Below, piece by piece: positions 26,629-35,550 of a stretch of 64,000 bases of DNA. The notes under the pieces are model-generated. The model was not told the DNA's origin, made no database searches, and saw only the letters and a program-made list of their open reading frames with translations. The DNA is taken from assembly GCA_947503155.1 (NCBI GenBank), contig CANNCL010000004.1, forward strand, positions 186,001 to 250,000, read 5' to 3'. Source of the DNA: an uncultured Erythrobacter sp. GTDB lineage: Bacteria; Pseudomonadota; Alphaproteobacteria; Sphingomonadales; Sphingomonadaceae. Each line of letters opens with the position of its first letter. Position 1 is the first letter of the stretch. The position numbers and the translations under genes were made by a program.

Positions 26629-28860
26629 TCAGCGAGCATTTGTCACGGCTACTGTACTGATCGCATGGGCCCGAACATCGTCCTCCCAGAACCGCACAGG
26701 CTTCAGGCCATGATCGACATAAATCTGCATCTGGTCAGTATAATGCGGGCTGTCAGGGCGCGTGGTCGCCGCCCCGAACGGTTGGATCGAACGTGATGTG
26801 ACGCGCGATCCGTCGGCGGGCCATTCGGTCCATTGGATAAAGCTGTCGCCGTGAACTAGGCTGAACCGCCCGTCATCATGCACCTCCCATGTCGTCGAAG
26901 CGCGCAGAGTGTCCGACCCGCCATCCAACGGCAGGTCAACATCGCCCTGACGCAGCCTCAACAAGTCTGACATTGGCGGATCAATTGTGCCGAAATGTTC
27001 ATTGAGGTGAGCGACGGCCTCGCCAAGCTTCTCTGTAACATCAGGCCATGGCTTGTTGTTGTATTCCGCCCCCATGAAATCACGGATTAGGACCAATGCA
27101 AGCGCATCCCCTGACCCTTCATTGTCGGCGGTAAAATCCCAATTGAGCAGCAATTCACGAGCCTGAGCCATGTCGGGATCAGGCCATGCATTGCCCTCCA
27201 ATGCCTCCAGGTCACTCCAGAGCCGGTCGACATATCCTTCGCGAACATAGGCGGTGTCATATTTGATCCGTTCCAACGCTGCGCGGTTCAGCGGACCGGC
27301 CTCCGACAATAGCTGATAGGCCCGGCGTGACCGGTTGGTCTGTTTGCGTTCTACGCCCAGCACAGGCGAGAAATCGGCCGGATCGAGATCGCTGCCTGCC
27401 CCTGCGGCAGTAAACGGTTCGTTATTGGCGTTGTAGAGCCAGCCGCTAGCGGGGTTAATCAGCTTGGGAATTTCCGCATAATCAACCGGCCCTTCCCAGA
27501 TCAGGTCACTGCGATTGCCCGGCAGAATGCCGCGCCAATTGGCCTGAACTTCTTCGAGGTCTGGCCGGTCTGGGATCGCAGCGTTGTAAACATAGGCAAT
27601 GTTACCTTCGCGGTCCGCATAGATGAAATTGGTGCTGGGGATCGCCATACGCGCCATTTGCGTCTGCCATTCCTCAAGCGTTCCCGCCTTGTTGATGCGG
27701 TAATAGGCGTCCAGTTGATCGACGGTGTCCATCGCGCCGTAACGGATGGCGAAATAGCCATTGTCATTCTTAATCACGGGTCCGTGGACGCTGCGATAGA
27801 CGCTGCGGCGCACGGGCAAGGTGAGAGGGCCAAATTTAACCGGCAAAGTGACGGTCTTTTCGGAGAGGTCCACCCACTCCCCATCGAGCATATATTGTGT
27901 GCCCGCTTCATTCATTTCGAGCTGATAGACATCGGCCATATCCGGACGGTTTACGGTGTTCGTCCAGCCCAAGTCTTCATTATGGCCCAGAAATGGGAAC
28001 GGTGATCCGGGGAAATTCGCGCCGGTAAAGTGCCAGCCTTCGCCGCTTTGAACGCCCAATTCATACCAAGCGACACCGCCGCGAAGCGGTTGGTGCGCGT
28101 TGGAGATCAATGTGGTCGGTCCGCCGCTGCGTTCCGGTGTGACAGCCCAAGCGTTGGAGCCAAGGTGATCGGCCTCTTCGCCCCAAGGCAACACAAGGCC
28201 ATGCCTGCGTGCGGTTTCTTCCGTGGCCGCCTCGGCGCCCCCCTCAGGAGCGGCGGCGTCACGGGGGAATCCGGGGATGTCTTCGCCAAATTCTCGGCGC
28301 AGATCATCGCCCGCCACTAGTGGGCCGATTACATTGCCAAGCCCGTAGAAAAATGGTTGACGCAGGACAAAGCCTGCGGCGATATCTTCGCCATTGACCG
28401 GGAACAGGCCCGACAGTTTAACTTCGTCCGGATTTTCATCGGCAAATTGGTTGAGGCCGGCGGCATACGCTTCGAACAGAGCCCGCGTATCGGCGGGCAA
28501 CGTCATATATTTGCGTTCTGCCGTGCCGCGCGCATCGAGCAGGTGATAGACGTAATCAAAGGTCGCGCCGTCTTCGCCAGCAATCGCACCATAACGCCCT
28601 TTGGACATGGCGGCGACGTCTTGCAGGGTAAAGAAATCATCCTGTGCATGGGCAATCGCAACACCGAAGGCGACATCTGCGTCTGTCTCGCCATAGATCA
28701 TCGGCACACCAAATTCGTCGCGGACAATCTCTGCGGAATATTCGCGATATTCGGGTGCTTCGCTGGTGCGCGCAAAAAACGGCTCCCACGTGGCCAATCC
28801 GATGAACGCAATCATCAACACAGCTGCGACTGTGATCGCAGCACCTCTTAGGAATTTCAT
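26629..28860 (-). CDS. Penicillin-acylase family (S45) hydrolase
   Basis: A 743-residue exported N-terminal-nucleophile amidohydrolase. The first ~28 residues form a signal or anchor. The alpha chain contains RDEFGVPMIYGETDADVAFG and AHAQDDFFTLQ; autoproteolysis should occur at Gly234-Ser235 in DHLGSNAWAV, making Ser235 the catalytic nucleophile of the beta chain. Downstream are the expected SNAHQPLRGG and FPGSPFPFLGHNEDLGWTNT oxyanion-region segments. Members hydrolyse beta-lactams, acyl-homoserine lactones or other N-acyl compounds; the substrate here cannot be chosen. It lies 132 bases upstream of the M16 gene on the same strand and is divergent from clpB. Confidence 0.92.
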   Translation of the reverse strand: MKFLRGAAITVAAVLMIAFIGLATWEPFFARTSEAPEYREYSAEIVRDEFGVPMIYGETDADVAFGVAIAHAQDDFFTLQDVAAMSKGRYGAIAGEDGATFDYVYHLLDARGTAERKYMTLPADTRALFEAYAAGLNQFADENPDEVKLSGLFPVNGEDIAAGFVLRQPFFYGLGNVIGPLVAGDDLRREFGEDIPGFPRDAAAPEGGAEAATEETARRHGLVLPWGEEADHLGSNAWAVTPERSGGPTTLISNAHQPLRGGVAWYELGVQSGEGWHFTGANFPGSPFPFLGHNEDLGWTNTVNRPDMADVYQLEMNEAGTQYMLDGEWVDLSEKTVTLPVKFGPLTLPVRRSVYRSVHGPVIKNDNGYFAIRYGAMDTVDQLDAYYRINKAGTLEEWQTQMARMAIPSTNFIYADREGNIAYVYNAAIPDRPDLEEVQANWRGILPGNRSDLIWEGPVDYAEIPKLINPASGWLYNANNEPFTAAGAGSDLDPADFSPVLGVERKQTNRSRRAYQLLSEAGPLNRAALERIKYDTAYVREGYVDRLWSDLEALEGNAWPDPDMAQARELLLNWDFTADNEGSGDALALVLIRDFMGAEYNNKPWPDVTEKLGEAVAHLNEHFGTIDPPMSDLLRLRQGDVDLPLDGGSDTLRASTTWEVHDDGRFSLVHGDSFIQWTEWPADGSRVTSRSIQPFGAATTRPDSPHYTDQMQIYVDHGLKPVRFWEDDVRAHAISTVAVTNAR

Positions 28861-28924
28861 CTGTGGTTTTCTCCAACCCTATTGCCTTCTCAATCGCTGC
28901 GCTGAGGGGGCACGTCAAGCAGAC

Positions 28925-28954
28925 CTTGAAATGCCCGGTAGATTGACCCACCTA
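28925..28954 (+). promoter_or_regulatory. Predicted sigma-32 heat-shock promoter of clpB
   Basis: CTTGAAA (28925-28931), a 15-base spacer, and CCCACCTA (28947-28954) match the RpoH consensus CTTGAAA-N(11-16)-CCCCATNT closely. It is 43 bases upstream of the clpB ATG and in the correct orientation. Confidence 0.72.
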
Positions 28955-28997
28955 CTTAAGTAACACACCACGATGATCTCCGACCAAGGGACTTGAG

Positions 28998-31574
28998 ATG
29001 AATCTCGAAAAATTCACCGACCGCGCCAAAGGCTTTCTGCAAAGCGCCCAAACGGTTGCGATTCGTATGAATCATCAGCGGATTACGCCGCTCCATTTGC
29101 TGAAAGCGCTGTTGGAAGACGAAGAGGGTATGGCCGCTGGCCTGATCCAACGCAGCGGCGGCGAAGCGGGTTTGGCGGTCAGCGCGGTTGATGCAGGCCT
29201 TGCCAAGATACCGGCGGTAACCGGAGGCGGCGCGCAAGATACGCCGGGTCTGGATAATGACACAGTGCGCGTTCTCGACAGTGCGGAAACGCTCGCTGAT
29301 AAAGCGGGCGACGCCTATGTGACGGTCGAACGGTTGCTAACTGCGTTGGCACTTGCCCCCGGTAAAACGGGCGAGGCGATGAAAGCCGCCAGCGTCACCC
29401 CGCAAAGCCTAAACTCTGCCATTGAAAAACTGCGCGGCGGCAAGAAAGCTGACAGTTCCAATGCGGAGGCGACCTATGATGCGATGGAAAAATTCGCCCG
29501 CGATCTGACGCAGGCGGCGCGCGACGGTAAACTTGATCCGGTGATTGGCCGTGATGAGGAAATCCGGCGCACCATCCAAATTCTAGCCCGCCGGACGAAG
29601 AACAATCCCGCGCTAATCGGCGAACCGGGTACAGGTAAGACCGCGATTGCCGAAGGGCTCGCGCTGCGTATCGCCAATGGTGACGTGCCCGACAGTTTAA
29701 AGGGGCGCACATTGATGAGCCTCGATATGGGCTCGCTCATTGCGGGTGCGAAATATCGCGGCGAATTTGAAGAGCGGTTGAAATCGGTGCTCGACGAGGT
29801 CAAAAATGCCGATGGGCAGATCATCTTGTTCATTGACGAGATGCACACATTGATCGGTGCAGGCGCGAGCGAAGGCAGTATGGATGCCTCCAATTTGCTC
29901 AAGCCTGCTTTGTCGCGCGGCGAATTGCATTGCATCGGCGCGACCACACTCGATGAATATCAAAAATATGTCGAGAAGGACCCGGCTCTCCAACGGCGGT
30001 TCCAGATGGTGTATATTGATGAGCCGAGCGTGGAGGACACAATCTCCATCCTGCGAGGGATCAAGGACAAGTATGAATTGCACCACGGCGTGCGGATTAC
30101 AGACAGTTCTATCGTCGCGGCGGCGAAGCTGTCGGATCGTTATATCCAGAACCGGTTCCTGCCCGATAAAGCCATCGACCTTATGGACGAGGCCGCATCG
30201 CGCATCCGCATGGAGGTTGAGAGCAAGCCCGAAGAGATCGACGAGCTCGATCGCCGGATCATTCAGCTGAAGATCGAGGAATCCGCGTTAGCCAAAGAAG
30301 ATGATCGCGCGAGCAAGGACCGGCTGGTCGCACTGCGCGAAGAATTGGCGAACCTTGAACAGGAAAGCGCGGAACTCACCACTCGGTGGCAGAATGAGCG
30401 CGACAAGATTGAAGCCGAAGGCAAGATCAAAGAAGAGCTAGATCATGCACGGCTTGAGCTGGAGCAGGCGCAGCGCGAGGGCGATCTCGCTAAAGCGGGC
30501 GAGCTGTCTTACGGCACGATTCCCGACCTCGAAAAACGCCTCGCCGCGGCAGAAAGCCAAAGCGAAAACGCCCTGCTGCGTGAGGAGGTGACCGAAGAGG
30601 ACATTGCCGGTGTCGTCGCGCGTTGGACCGGCATCCCGATGGAGCGGATGCTGGAAGGCGAGCGCGAGAAGCTGATGGAGATGGAAAAGATCCTCGGCAA
30701 GCGCGTGATCGGTCAAGAACAACCGATTGAAGCAGTGTCCAAAGCCGTCCGCCGTGCGCGCGCCGGTTTGCAAGACCCGAACCGTCCGCTGGGCAGTTTC
30801 CTATTCCTCGGTCCTACCGGTGTCGGCAAAACGGAACTGACCAAGGCGCTCGCGGAATTTCTGTTTGACGATGATCAGGCAATGGTCCGCATCGATATGT
30901 CTGAATTTATGGAGAAGCACTCGGTCGCTCGGCTGATCGGTGCGCCTCCGGGCTATGTTGGTTATGACGAAGGCGGCGTTTTGACCGAAGCCGTTCGCCG
31001 TCGACCTTATCAGGTGGTTTTGTTCGATGAGGTTGAAAAGGCGCATAGTGATGTCTTCAACGTCCTGCTGCAGGTGCTCGACGATGGGCATCTGACAGAT
31101 GGCCAAGGGCGTAAGGTCGACTTTTCCAACACGCTCATCATCCTGACATCAAACTTGGGCAGCCAGCATCTCGCCAATTTGGGCGACGATCAAAAGGTCG
31201 CTGAGGTCGAAGATAAGGTGATGGATGTGGTGCGCGGACATTTCCGTCCCGAATTCCTTAACCGGTTGGACGAGATTATCTTGTTCCACCGTCTGGCGAT
31301 GGAACACATGGCGCCAATCGTCGCCATTCAGGTTAAGCGGGTCCAGAAACTGCTCGATGATCGCAAGATCACCTTGGACATTAGCGATGCCGCATTGCGG
31401 TGGCTTGGCCGGGTTGGGTATGATCCCGTTTACGGCGCAAGGCCCCTGAAACGTGCGGTTCAGCGTTATTTACAGGACCCGCTGGCGGAAATGTTGATCG
31501 ATGGCAGTGTCACCGACGGCGTCACTGTGAAAGTTGATGAAGGCGACGGTGAATTGCAGATCAAAGTTGGCTGA
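28998..31574 (+). CDS. clpB: ATP-dependent disaggregase ClpB
   Basis: An 858-residue Hsp100 chaperone that works with DnaK to resolubilise aggregated proteins. Domains in order: Clp N-domain (about 1-145), AAA+ domain 1 with Walker A GEPGTGKT at 208-215, the coiled-coil middle domain (about 400-530, with [20 protein letters not shown]) that separates ClpB from ClpA/C, AAA+ domain 2 with [13 protein letters not shown], and the C-terminal domain. The middle domain and lack of a ClpP-binding loop identify ClpB. The predicted sigma-32 promoter upstream is consistent with heat induction. Confidence 0.97.
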   Translation: MNLEKFTDRAKGFLQSAQTVAIRMNHQRITPLHLLKALLEDEEGMAAGLIQRSGGEAGLAVSAVDAGLAKIPAVTGGGAQDTPGLDNDTVRVLDSAETLADKAGDAYVTVERLLTALALAPGKTGEAMKAASVTPQSLNSAIEKLRGGKKADSSNAEATYDAMEKFARDLTQAARDGKLDPVIGRDEEIRRTIQILARRTKNNPALIGEPGTGKTAIAEGLALRIANGDVPDSLKGRTLMSLDMGSLIAGAKYRGEFEERLKSVLDEVKNADGQIILFIDEMHTLIGAGASEGSMDASNLLKPALSRGELHCIGATTLDEYQKYVEKDPALQRRFQMVYIDEPSVEDTISILRGIKDKYELHHGVRITDSSIVAAAKLSDRYIQNRFLPDKAIDLMDEAASRIRMEVESKPEEIDELDRRIIQLKIEESALAKEDDRASKDRLVALREELANLEQESAELTTRWQNERDKIEAEGKIKEELDHARLELEQAQREGDLAKAGELSYGTIPDLEKRLAAAESQSENALLREEVTEEDIAGVVARWTGIPMERMLEGEREKLMEMEKILGKRVIGQEQPIEAVSKAVRRARAGLQDPNRPLGSFLFLGPTGVGKTELTKALAEFLFDDDQAMVRIDMSEFMEKHSVARLIGAPPGYVGYDEGGVLTEAVRRRPYQVVLFDEVEKAHSDVFNVLLQVLDDGHLTDGQGRKVDFSNTLIILTSNLGSQHLANLGDDQKVAEVEDKVMDVVRGHFRPEFLNRLDEIILFHRLAMEHMAPIVAIQVKRVQKLLDDRKITLDISDAALRWLGRVGYDPVYGARPLKRAVQRYLQDPLAEMLIDGSVTDGVTVKVDEGDGELQIKVG

Positions 31575-31993
31575 AGCCAGCGCGGAGATTCGGCAGCTGA
31601 CTTTGGCGGTGTTTGTTCCCAGATTCGATCCAATCTGGACCCAAGTCCTGAATTGCCCGATCACCTAGGCGCCTGACCAATCGGTAGCCGAATTGGCGGG
31701 GGAGCAATTTGTTGCGCGCGACCGGCAAGGTTTTATATTTTTCGAAAAGTGGCGCGAACGCGATGTTGCATCTGCGAAATATTGCCTGTGGGATTCCCGC
31801 AACACCCCTCCGAAAAGTGGGCGTAACCTGAACGGCTCATTTACATAATTACGCCCCTATTGCACACATCCGACACCGCAGGGGCTTTGTCGCGGGACCA
31901 TCAAGGGGATTCTCGAATCACAAACGGGTAATTTGTGTTTCGGTGAATGAGTGGGTCACGACCAAGGCTTCGGTTGTCGCAACTGGAGTGAAC
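31575..31993. promoter_or_regulatory. Intergenic control region upstream of the first TonB-dependent receptor
   Basis: About 420 bases without a gene. It contains a direct repeat CGAAAAGTGG at 31743-31752 and 31811-31820, each followed by a G/C-rich GCG...AAC segment, and an inverted repeat GGGCGTAA (31819-31826) / TTACGCCC (31849-31856) around a 22-base A/T-richer centre. No terminator with a clear T-run was seen after clpB. These repeats are good candidates for regulator binding or a 5' leader hairpin for the receptor gene. Confidence 0.45.
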
Positions 31994-34900
31994 ATGAAGA
32001 AGTTTCATAGCAATTCGATGAAGGCACTCGCCTTCTCCGCATCGGCCATCGCATTCGTGATGGCTGGCCCTGTCAGCGCTCAAGATACGGGCGAAGACGG
32101 TCAGGAAGAAGAGGAAGAAGAGCAGGTCGACGTTACGACTGATGCATCTGGTCAACAATCCGGGGGGCAGGGCGGTATCACCGTTACTGGTTCACGCATT
32201 GTTCGTGATACATACAGCTCGATCTCCCCGCTGCAGGTGCTTAGCACTGAAAATCAGCAGGCTGTCGGTGCATTCGATCCCGCACAGATTTTGCAACGGT
32301 CAGAAGCCGCCGCCGGTCAACAGATCGACGCGACCTTCCAAGGCTTCGTCCTTGATAACGGCCCGGGTTCGCAAACGATCAACCTTCGTGGTCTCGGCGC
32401 TGGCCGTACCTTGGTTCTCGTGAATGGCCGCCGCCTCGCACCATCGGGTGTTGAGGGTGCGCCTGTTAACCCATCGATCAACTTGATCCCTGCATCGCTT
32501 GTCGATCGCTACGACCTCCTGACCGACGGTGCTTCGTCGGTTTACGGTTCGGACGCTGTTGCTGGTGTTGTGAACGTCATCCTGCGCAAAGACTTTGACG
32601 GTCTGGAGCTTCAGGTGAACGGCGACGTGAACCCAATGGGTTCCGGCGAAGATTACACTGTCAGCGCCGCATGGGGCTTCAGCACTGACCGGGCCGTATT
32701 CGGCATCGGCGCGGAATATCAGTTCCGTGACGAAGTGCGGGCACGTGATCGCGACTTCCTTTCAGGTTGTAACACCCATTATGAGGTGGACCAGAACGGT
32801 AACATCTTCACTACAGGTGTTCGCGATAACGCAGTGGTTCAAAACCGGACGCCTGGTGTCAGCGTTTCGGAAAACGAATGTAAGATTTCGGGTATTTCCG
32901 GCCGTATCTTCCAACCGTTTGCGCGCTTTGGTTCGGTTTACTTTCCGGGCAATGGCAACATCGCCAACTTCCCGAATGATCCAAACACCGGGCGTCCGTT
33001 TAACTTCGGCGAATCCACCGATGCATTCGGTACGGATCTTGACACAAATGGCGACGGCATCCGTGATGTCGATTTCCAGAACGTCAACACCAATGCCAGC
33101 GAAGCGGAGCTCAACCGGACCTTCATTTCGCAGCAGGAATTGTACAATGTGTTCGCCTATGGCGAGTACACTCTTCCAGGTGAAGCCAACCTAACGCCGT
33201 TCTTCGAAGCGCAATATACGCGTGCCGAAATTTCGGCGCCTGGCGCTGGCCTGCCGCAGATTTTCCCATCTGTGCCTGCTCCGAACATGTTCAACCCTTG
33301 TAACTTGAACCAACCGAACGGTGTTGATTGCCGTGCAGTTGATAACGAGCTGCTCGGGATCAGCGGCACTGGTGTGGCTCTGTCGACCGGCTTCTCGCTT
33401 CCGACCACGCCGATCACTTCGATCGTTGGTGACCGGAACAACTTCGCGGTTACGCAAGAGCAATATCGCGGCGTTCTTGGTCTGCGCGGTGACCTTCCCT
33501 TCATCGGTTCGAGCTGGACCTTTGAAGTTTCGGCATCGTATTCGCGCTCAGATGGTACATCGTCACGCGACGGTATCCGTGAAGATCGCCTAGCGCTTGC
33601 TCTGGGTCTTGACCCTACAGCGGATTACGATGGCGATGGCATCGTCGATAATGACGGTGACGGCATTGCAGACGATTACGACAACAATGTTGACGTATTC
33701 GGCGGCAACCCGCTCTTCATCGGTGAGTGCAACGGCGCAGGTCTTGCAAACCCTGATTTGGCAGCGCCTGATCTGATCGCTGGCTGTGTGCCAGTTGATC
33801 TCTTCAACGCTAGCGTGCTGACCGGTGCGCAAGGTGATTTCGCCAGCCAAGCTGAACGCGATTATGTGTTCGATCAGCGTACCTTTGACACCACATACGA
33901 GCAGATCCTTCTGTCCGCATATGTCACAGGCGATCTATTTGAATTGCCAGCCGGCCCAGTCGGCGTGGTGCTCGGCGGTGAATGGCGCGAAGATAAGATC
34001 GATTCCCAGCCAGCATTTACGGCTTCGAATGGTCTGTTCTTTGGCTTCTTCTCCGATGGCGGTGCCAGCGGTTCGAAGAACATCCGTGAAGCCTTCGCGG
34101 AAGTCGACATTCCGTTGATGGCGGGTGAGACCCTCGTTGAAGAGCTGACCCTGAATGTTTCAGGCCGGTACACTGACGAAGAGTTCTACGGTTCAAACGG
34201 CACCTTCGCTATCAAAGGCGGTTGGCGTCCAGTTCCACCGCTGCTCTTCAAGTTCAGCTACGGCACATCGTTCCGTGCTCCGAACCTGCGTGAGAACTTC
34301 CTGCGCAGCCAGTCGGGCTTCCTGAACTTGTTCGATCCATGCGCTGTTCCAGACGATGCATTCGTCAACGGTGCATATGATGCGACACTTGATGAGCGTG
34401 ACCAATTCGTACTCAACAACTGCGTACGTGAAGGCCGTGATCCTACTTCGGTTGGTATCGACAGCGAAGGTCTGAACACGCTTCAGATCACGAGCGGCGA
34501 AATCACCTCGGGCGGTACATTCGATCTCGACCCAGAAACGTCGCGTTCGATCACAACCGGCTTTGCTTTCGAAGAGAGCTTTGCAAGTGGGTTCGATTTT
34601 GCCTTCAACTTCAACTATTACGACATCAAGTTGAAGGACTCGATCATCGAGCCAAGCGCACAGTTCATCATCAATGACTGCTTCACTCGTGAAGACGAGA
34701 GCCGCAGCCAGTTCTGTGACCGTATCAGCACGCAAAGCATTGACCGTATGTTGGTCGATGGTGTGTTCCAGGGCTTCTTGAACCTCGATCAAGAATCGGT
34801 CCGTGGTTTGGACATCAACACCACCTTTGGTTACCCAGTAACCATCGGCGGCGAAGTGTTTGATCTTCAGCTCAACGTCGTTGCTAACAAGCTGATTGAG

Positions 34901-35395
34901 CGTTCGAACCTCTTCACAAACGATGATGGTTCGGTTGAAGAAGCTGACTTTGCTGGTGAATTCGGCTTCCCAGACTGGACTGGCCGTGTAACCTTCAACG
35001 TTGATTGGAAGGACTTCCGCTTCACGTGGCAGACCCGCTACATCGACGCTGTGGCACAAGATCCAGTGGGCGTTGATGAATTCGACGATGCCTTCGGTAA
35101 CCTTGGCACAGGCTTCCTTTCGGATACCTGCCTCGGTGATGGTACCGCCAACGTTCCGGGTGATGGCAACTTCTGCCGTGACGTCGGTTTCGCTGACGAG
35201 TATTTCGAAAGCTCGGCTTCGGTTCGTTGGGACAATGGCGATTTCCGCATCATCGCGGGTATTCGCAACCTCTTCGACGAAGCTCCACCACTGGTGGATA
35301 GCAACGAAGTGCTTGCCATTTCGAACACGCCAATCGGTAACGGCTACGATCTGAATGGACGTGAGTTCTTCGGTCAGCTTCTGTACCGTTTCTAA
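31994..35395 (+). CDS. TonB-dependent outer-membrane receptor
   Basis: A 1133-residue receptor. Signal peptide MKKFHSNSMKALAFSASAIA with cleavage near VSAQD; a very acidic stretch (EDGQEEEEEEQVDV); TonB-box/plug region starting ITVTGSRIVRDTYSSISPLQ; plug landmarks INLRGLGAGRTLVLVNGRR and DGASSVYGSDAVAGVVNVIL; then a long beta-barrel ending GQLLYRF with terminal Phe. Two Asp/Gly-rich loops resemble calcium-binding repeats (D348-L-D-T-N-G-D-G, and DYDGDGIVDNDGDGIADDYD near residues 543-562). The ATG at 31994 follows GGAG; the frame extends to GTG 31943. The plug is of the type seen in large sphingomonad and Oar-like receptors for peptides or carbohydrates. A terminator follows at 35427. Confidence 0.93.
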   Translation: MKKFHSNSMKALAFSASAIAFVMAGPVSAQDTGEDGQEEEEEEQVDVTTDASGQQSGGQGGITVTGSRIVRDTYSSISPLQVLSTENQQAVGAFDPAQILQRSEAAAGQQIDATFQGFVLDNGPGSQTINLRGLGAGRTLVLVNGRRLAPSGVEGAPVNPSINLIPASLVDRYDLLTDGASSVYGSDAVAGVVNVILRKDFDGLELQVNGDVNPMGSGEDYTVSAAWGFSTDRAVFGIGAEYQFRDEVRARDRDFLSGCNTHYEVDQNGNIFTTGVRDNAVVQNRTPGVSVSENECKISGISGRIFQPFARFGSVYFPGNGNIANFPNDPNTGRPFNFGESTDAFGTDLDTNGDGIRDVDFQNVNTNASEAELNRTFISQQELYNVFAYGEYTLPGEANLTPFFEAQYTRAEISAPGAGLPQIFPSVPAPNMFNPCNLNQPNGVDCRAVDNELLGISGTGVALSTGFSLPTTPITSIVGDRNNFAVTQEQYRGVLGLRGDLPFIGSSWTFEVSASYSRSDGTSSRDGIREDRLALALGLDPTADYDGDGIVDNDGDGIADDYDNNVDVFGGNPLFIGECNGAGLANPDLAAPDLIAGCVPVDLFNASVLTGAQGDFASQAERDYVFDQRTFDTTYEQILLSAYVTGDLFELPAGPVGVVLGGEWREDKIDSQPAFTASNGLFFGFFSDGGASGSKNIREAFAEVDIPLMAGETLVEELTLNVSGRYTDEEFYGSNGTFAIKGGWRPVPPLLFKFSYGTSFRAPNLRENFLRSQSGFLNLFDPCAVPDDAFVNGAYDATLDERDQFVLNNCVREGRDPTSVGIDSEGLNTLQITSGEITSGGTFDLDPETSRSITTGFAFEESFASGFDFAFNFNYYDIKLKDSIIEPSAQFIINDCFTREDESRSQFCDRISTQSIDRMLVDGVFQGFLNLDQESVRGLDINTTFGYPVTIGGEVFDLQLNVVANKLIERSNLFTNDDGSVEEADFAGEFGFPDWTGRVTFNVDWKDFRFTWQTRYIDAVAQDPVGVDEFDDAFGNLGTGFLSDTCLGDGTANVPGDGNFCRDVGFADEYFESSASVRWDNGDFRIIAGIRNLFDEAPPLVDSNEVLAISNTPIGNGYDLNGREFFGQLLYRF

Positions 35396-35426
35396 GGCGA
35401 CGACAGCTGCTTTAGGCTAACAAAGA

Positions 35427-35461
35427 GCGGCCCCCCGGACTTGCCGAGGGGCCGCTTTTTT
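35427..35461 (+). terminator. Rho-independent terminator after the first TonB-dependent receptor
   Basis: Stem GCGGCCCC (35427-35434) and GGGGCCGC (35448-35455) followed by a run of T. Strong, so the S9 peptidase gene downstream probably has its own promoter. Confidence 0.88.
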
Positions 35462-35550
35462 GTTTATGTACGGCCCAGTGCGATCTCGCCGAGTGGAGGT
35501 GACGCGAGGGCGCAGGATCTATCGGACGCAAAACTGAAAAGAGTTTGACC

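Noticed and set aside
34193..35059. 288-codon minus-strand frame inside the first TonB-dependent receptor
   Set aside because: Same codon-bias shadow; the sense frame has a full receptor with signal peptide, plug and terminal Phe.
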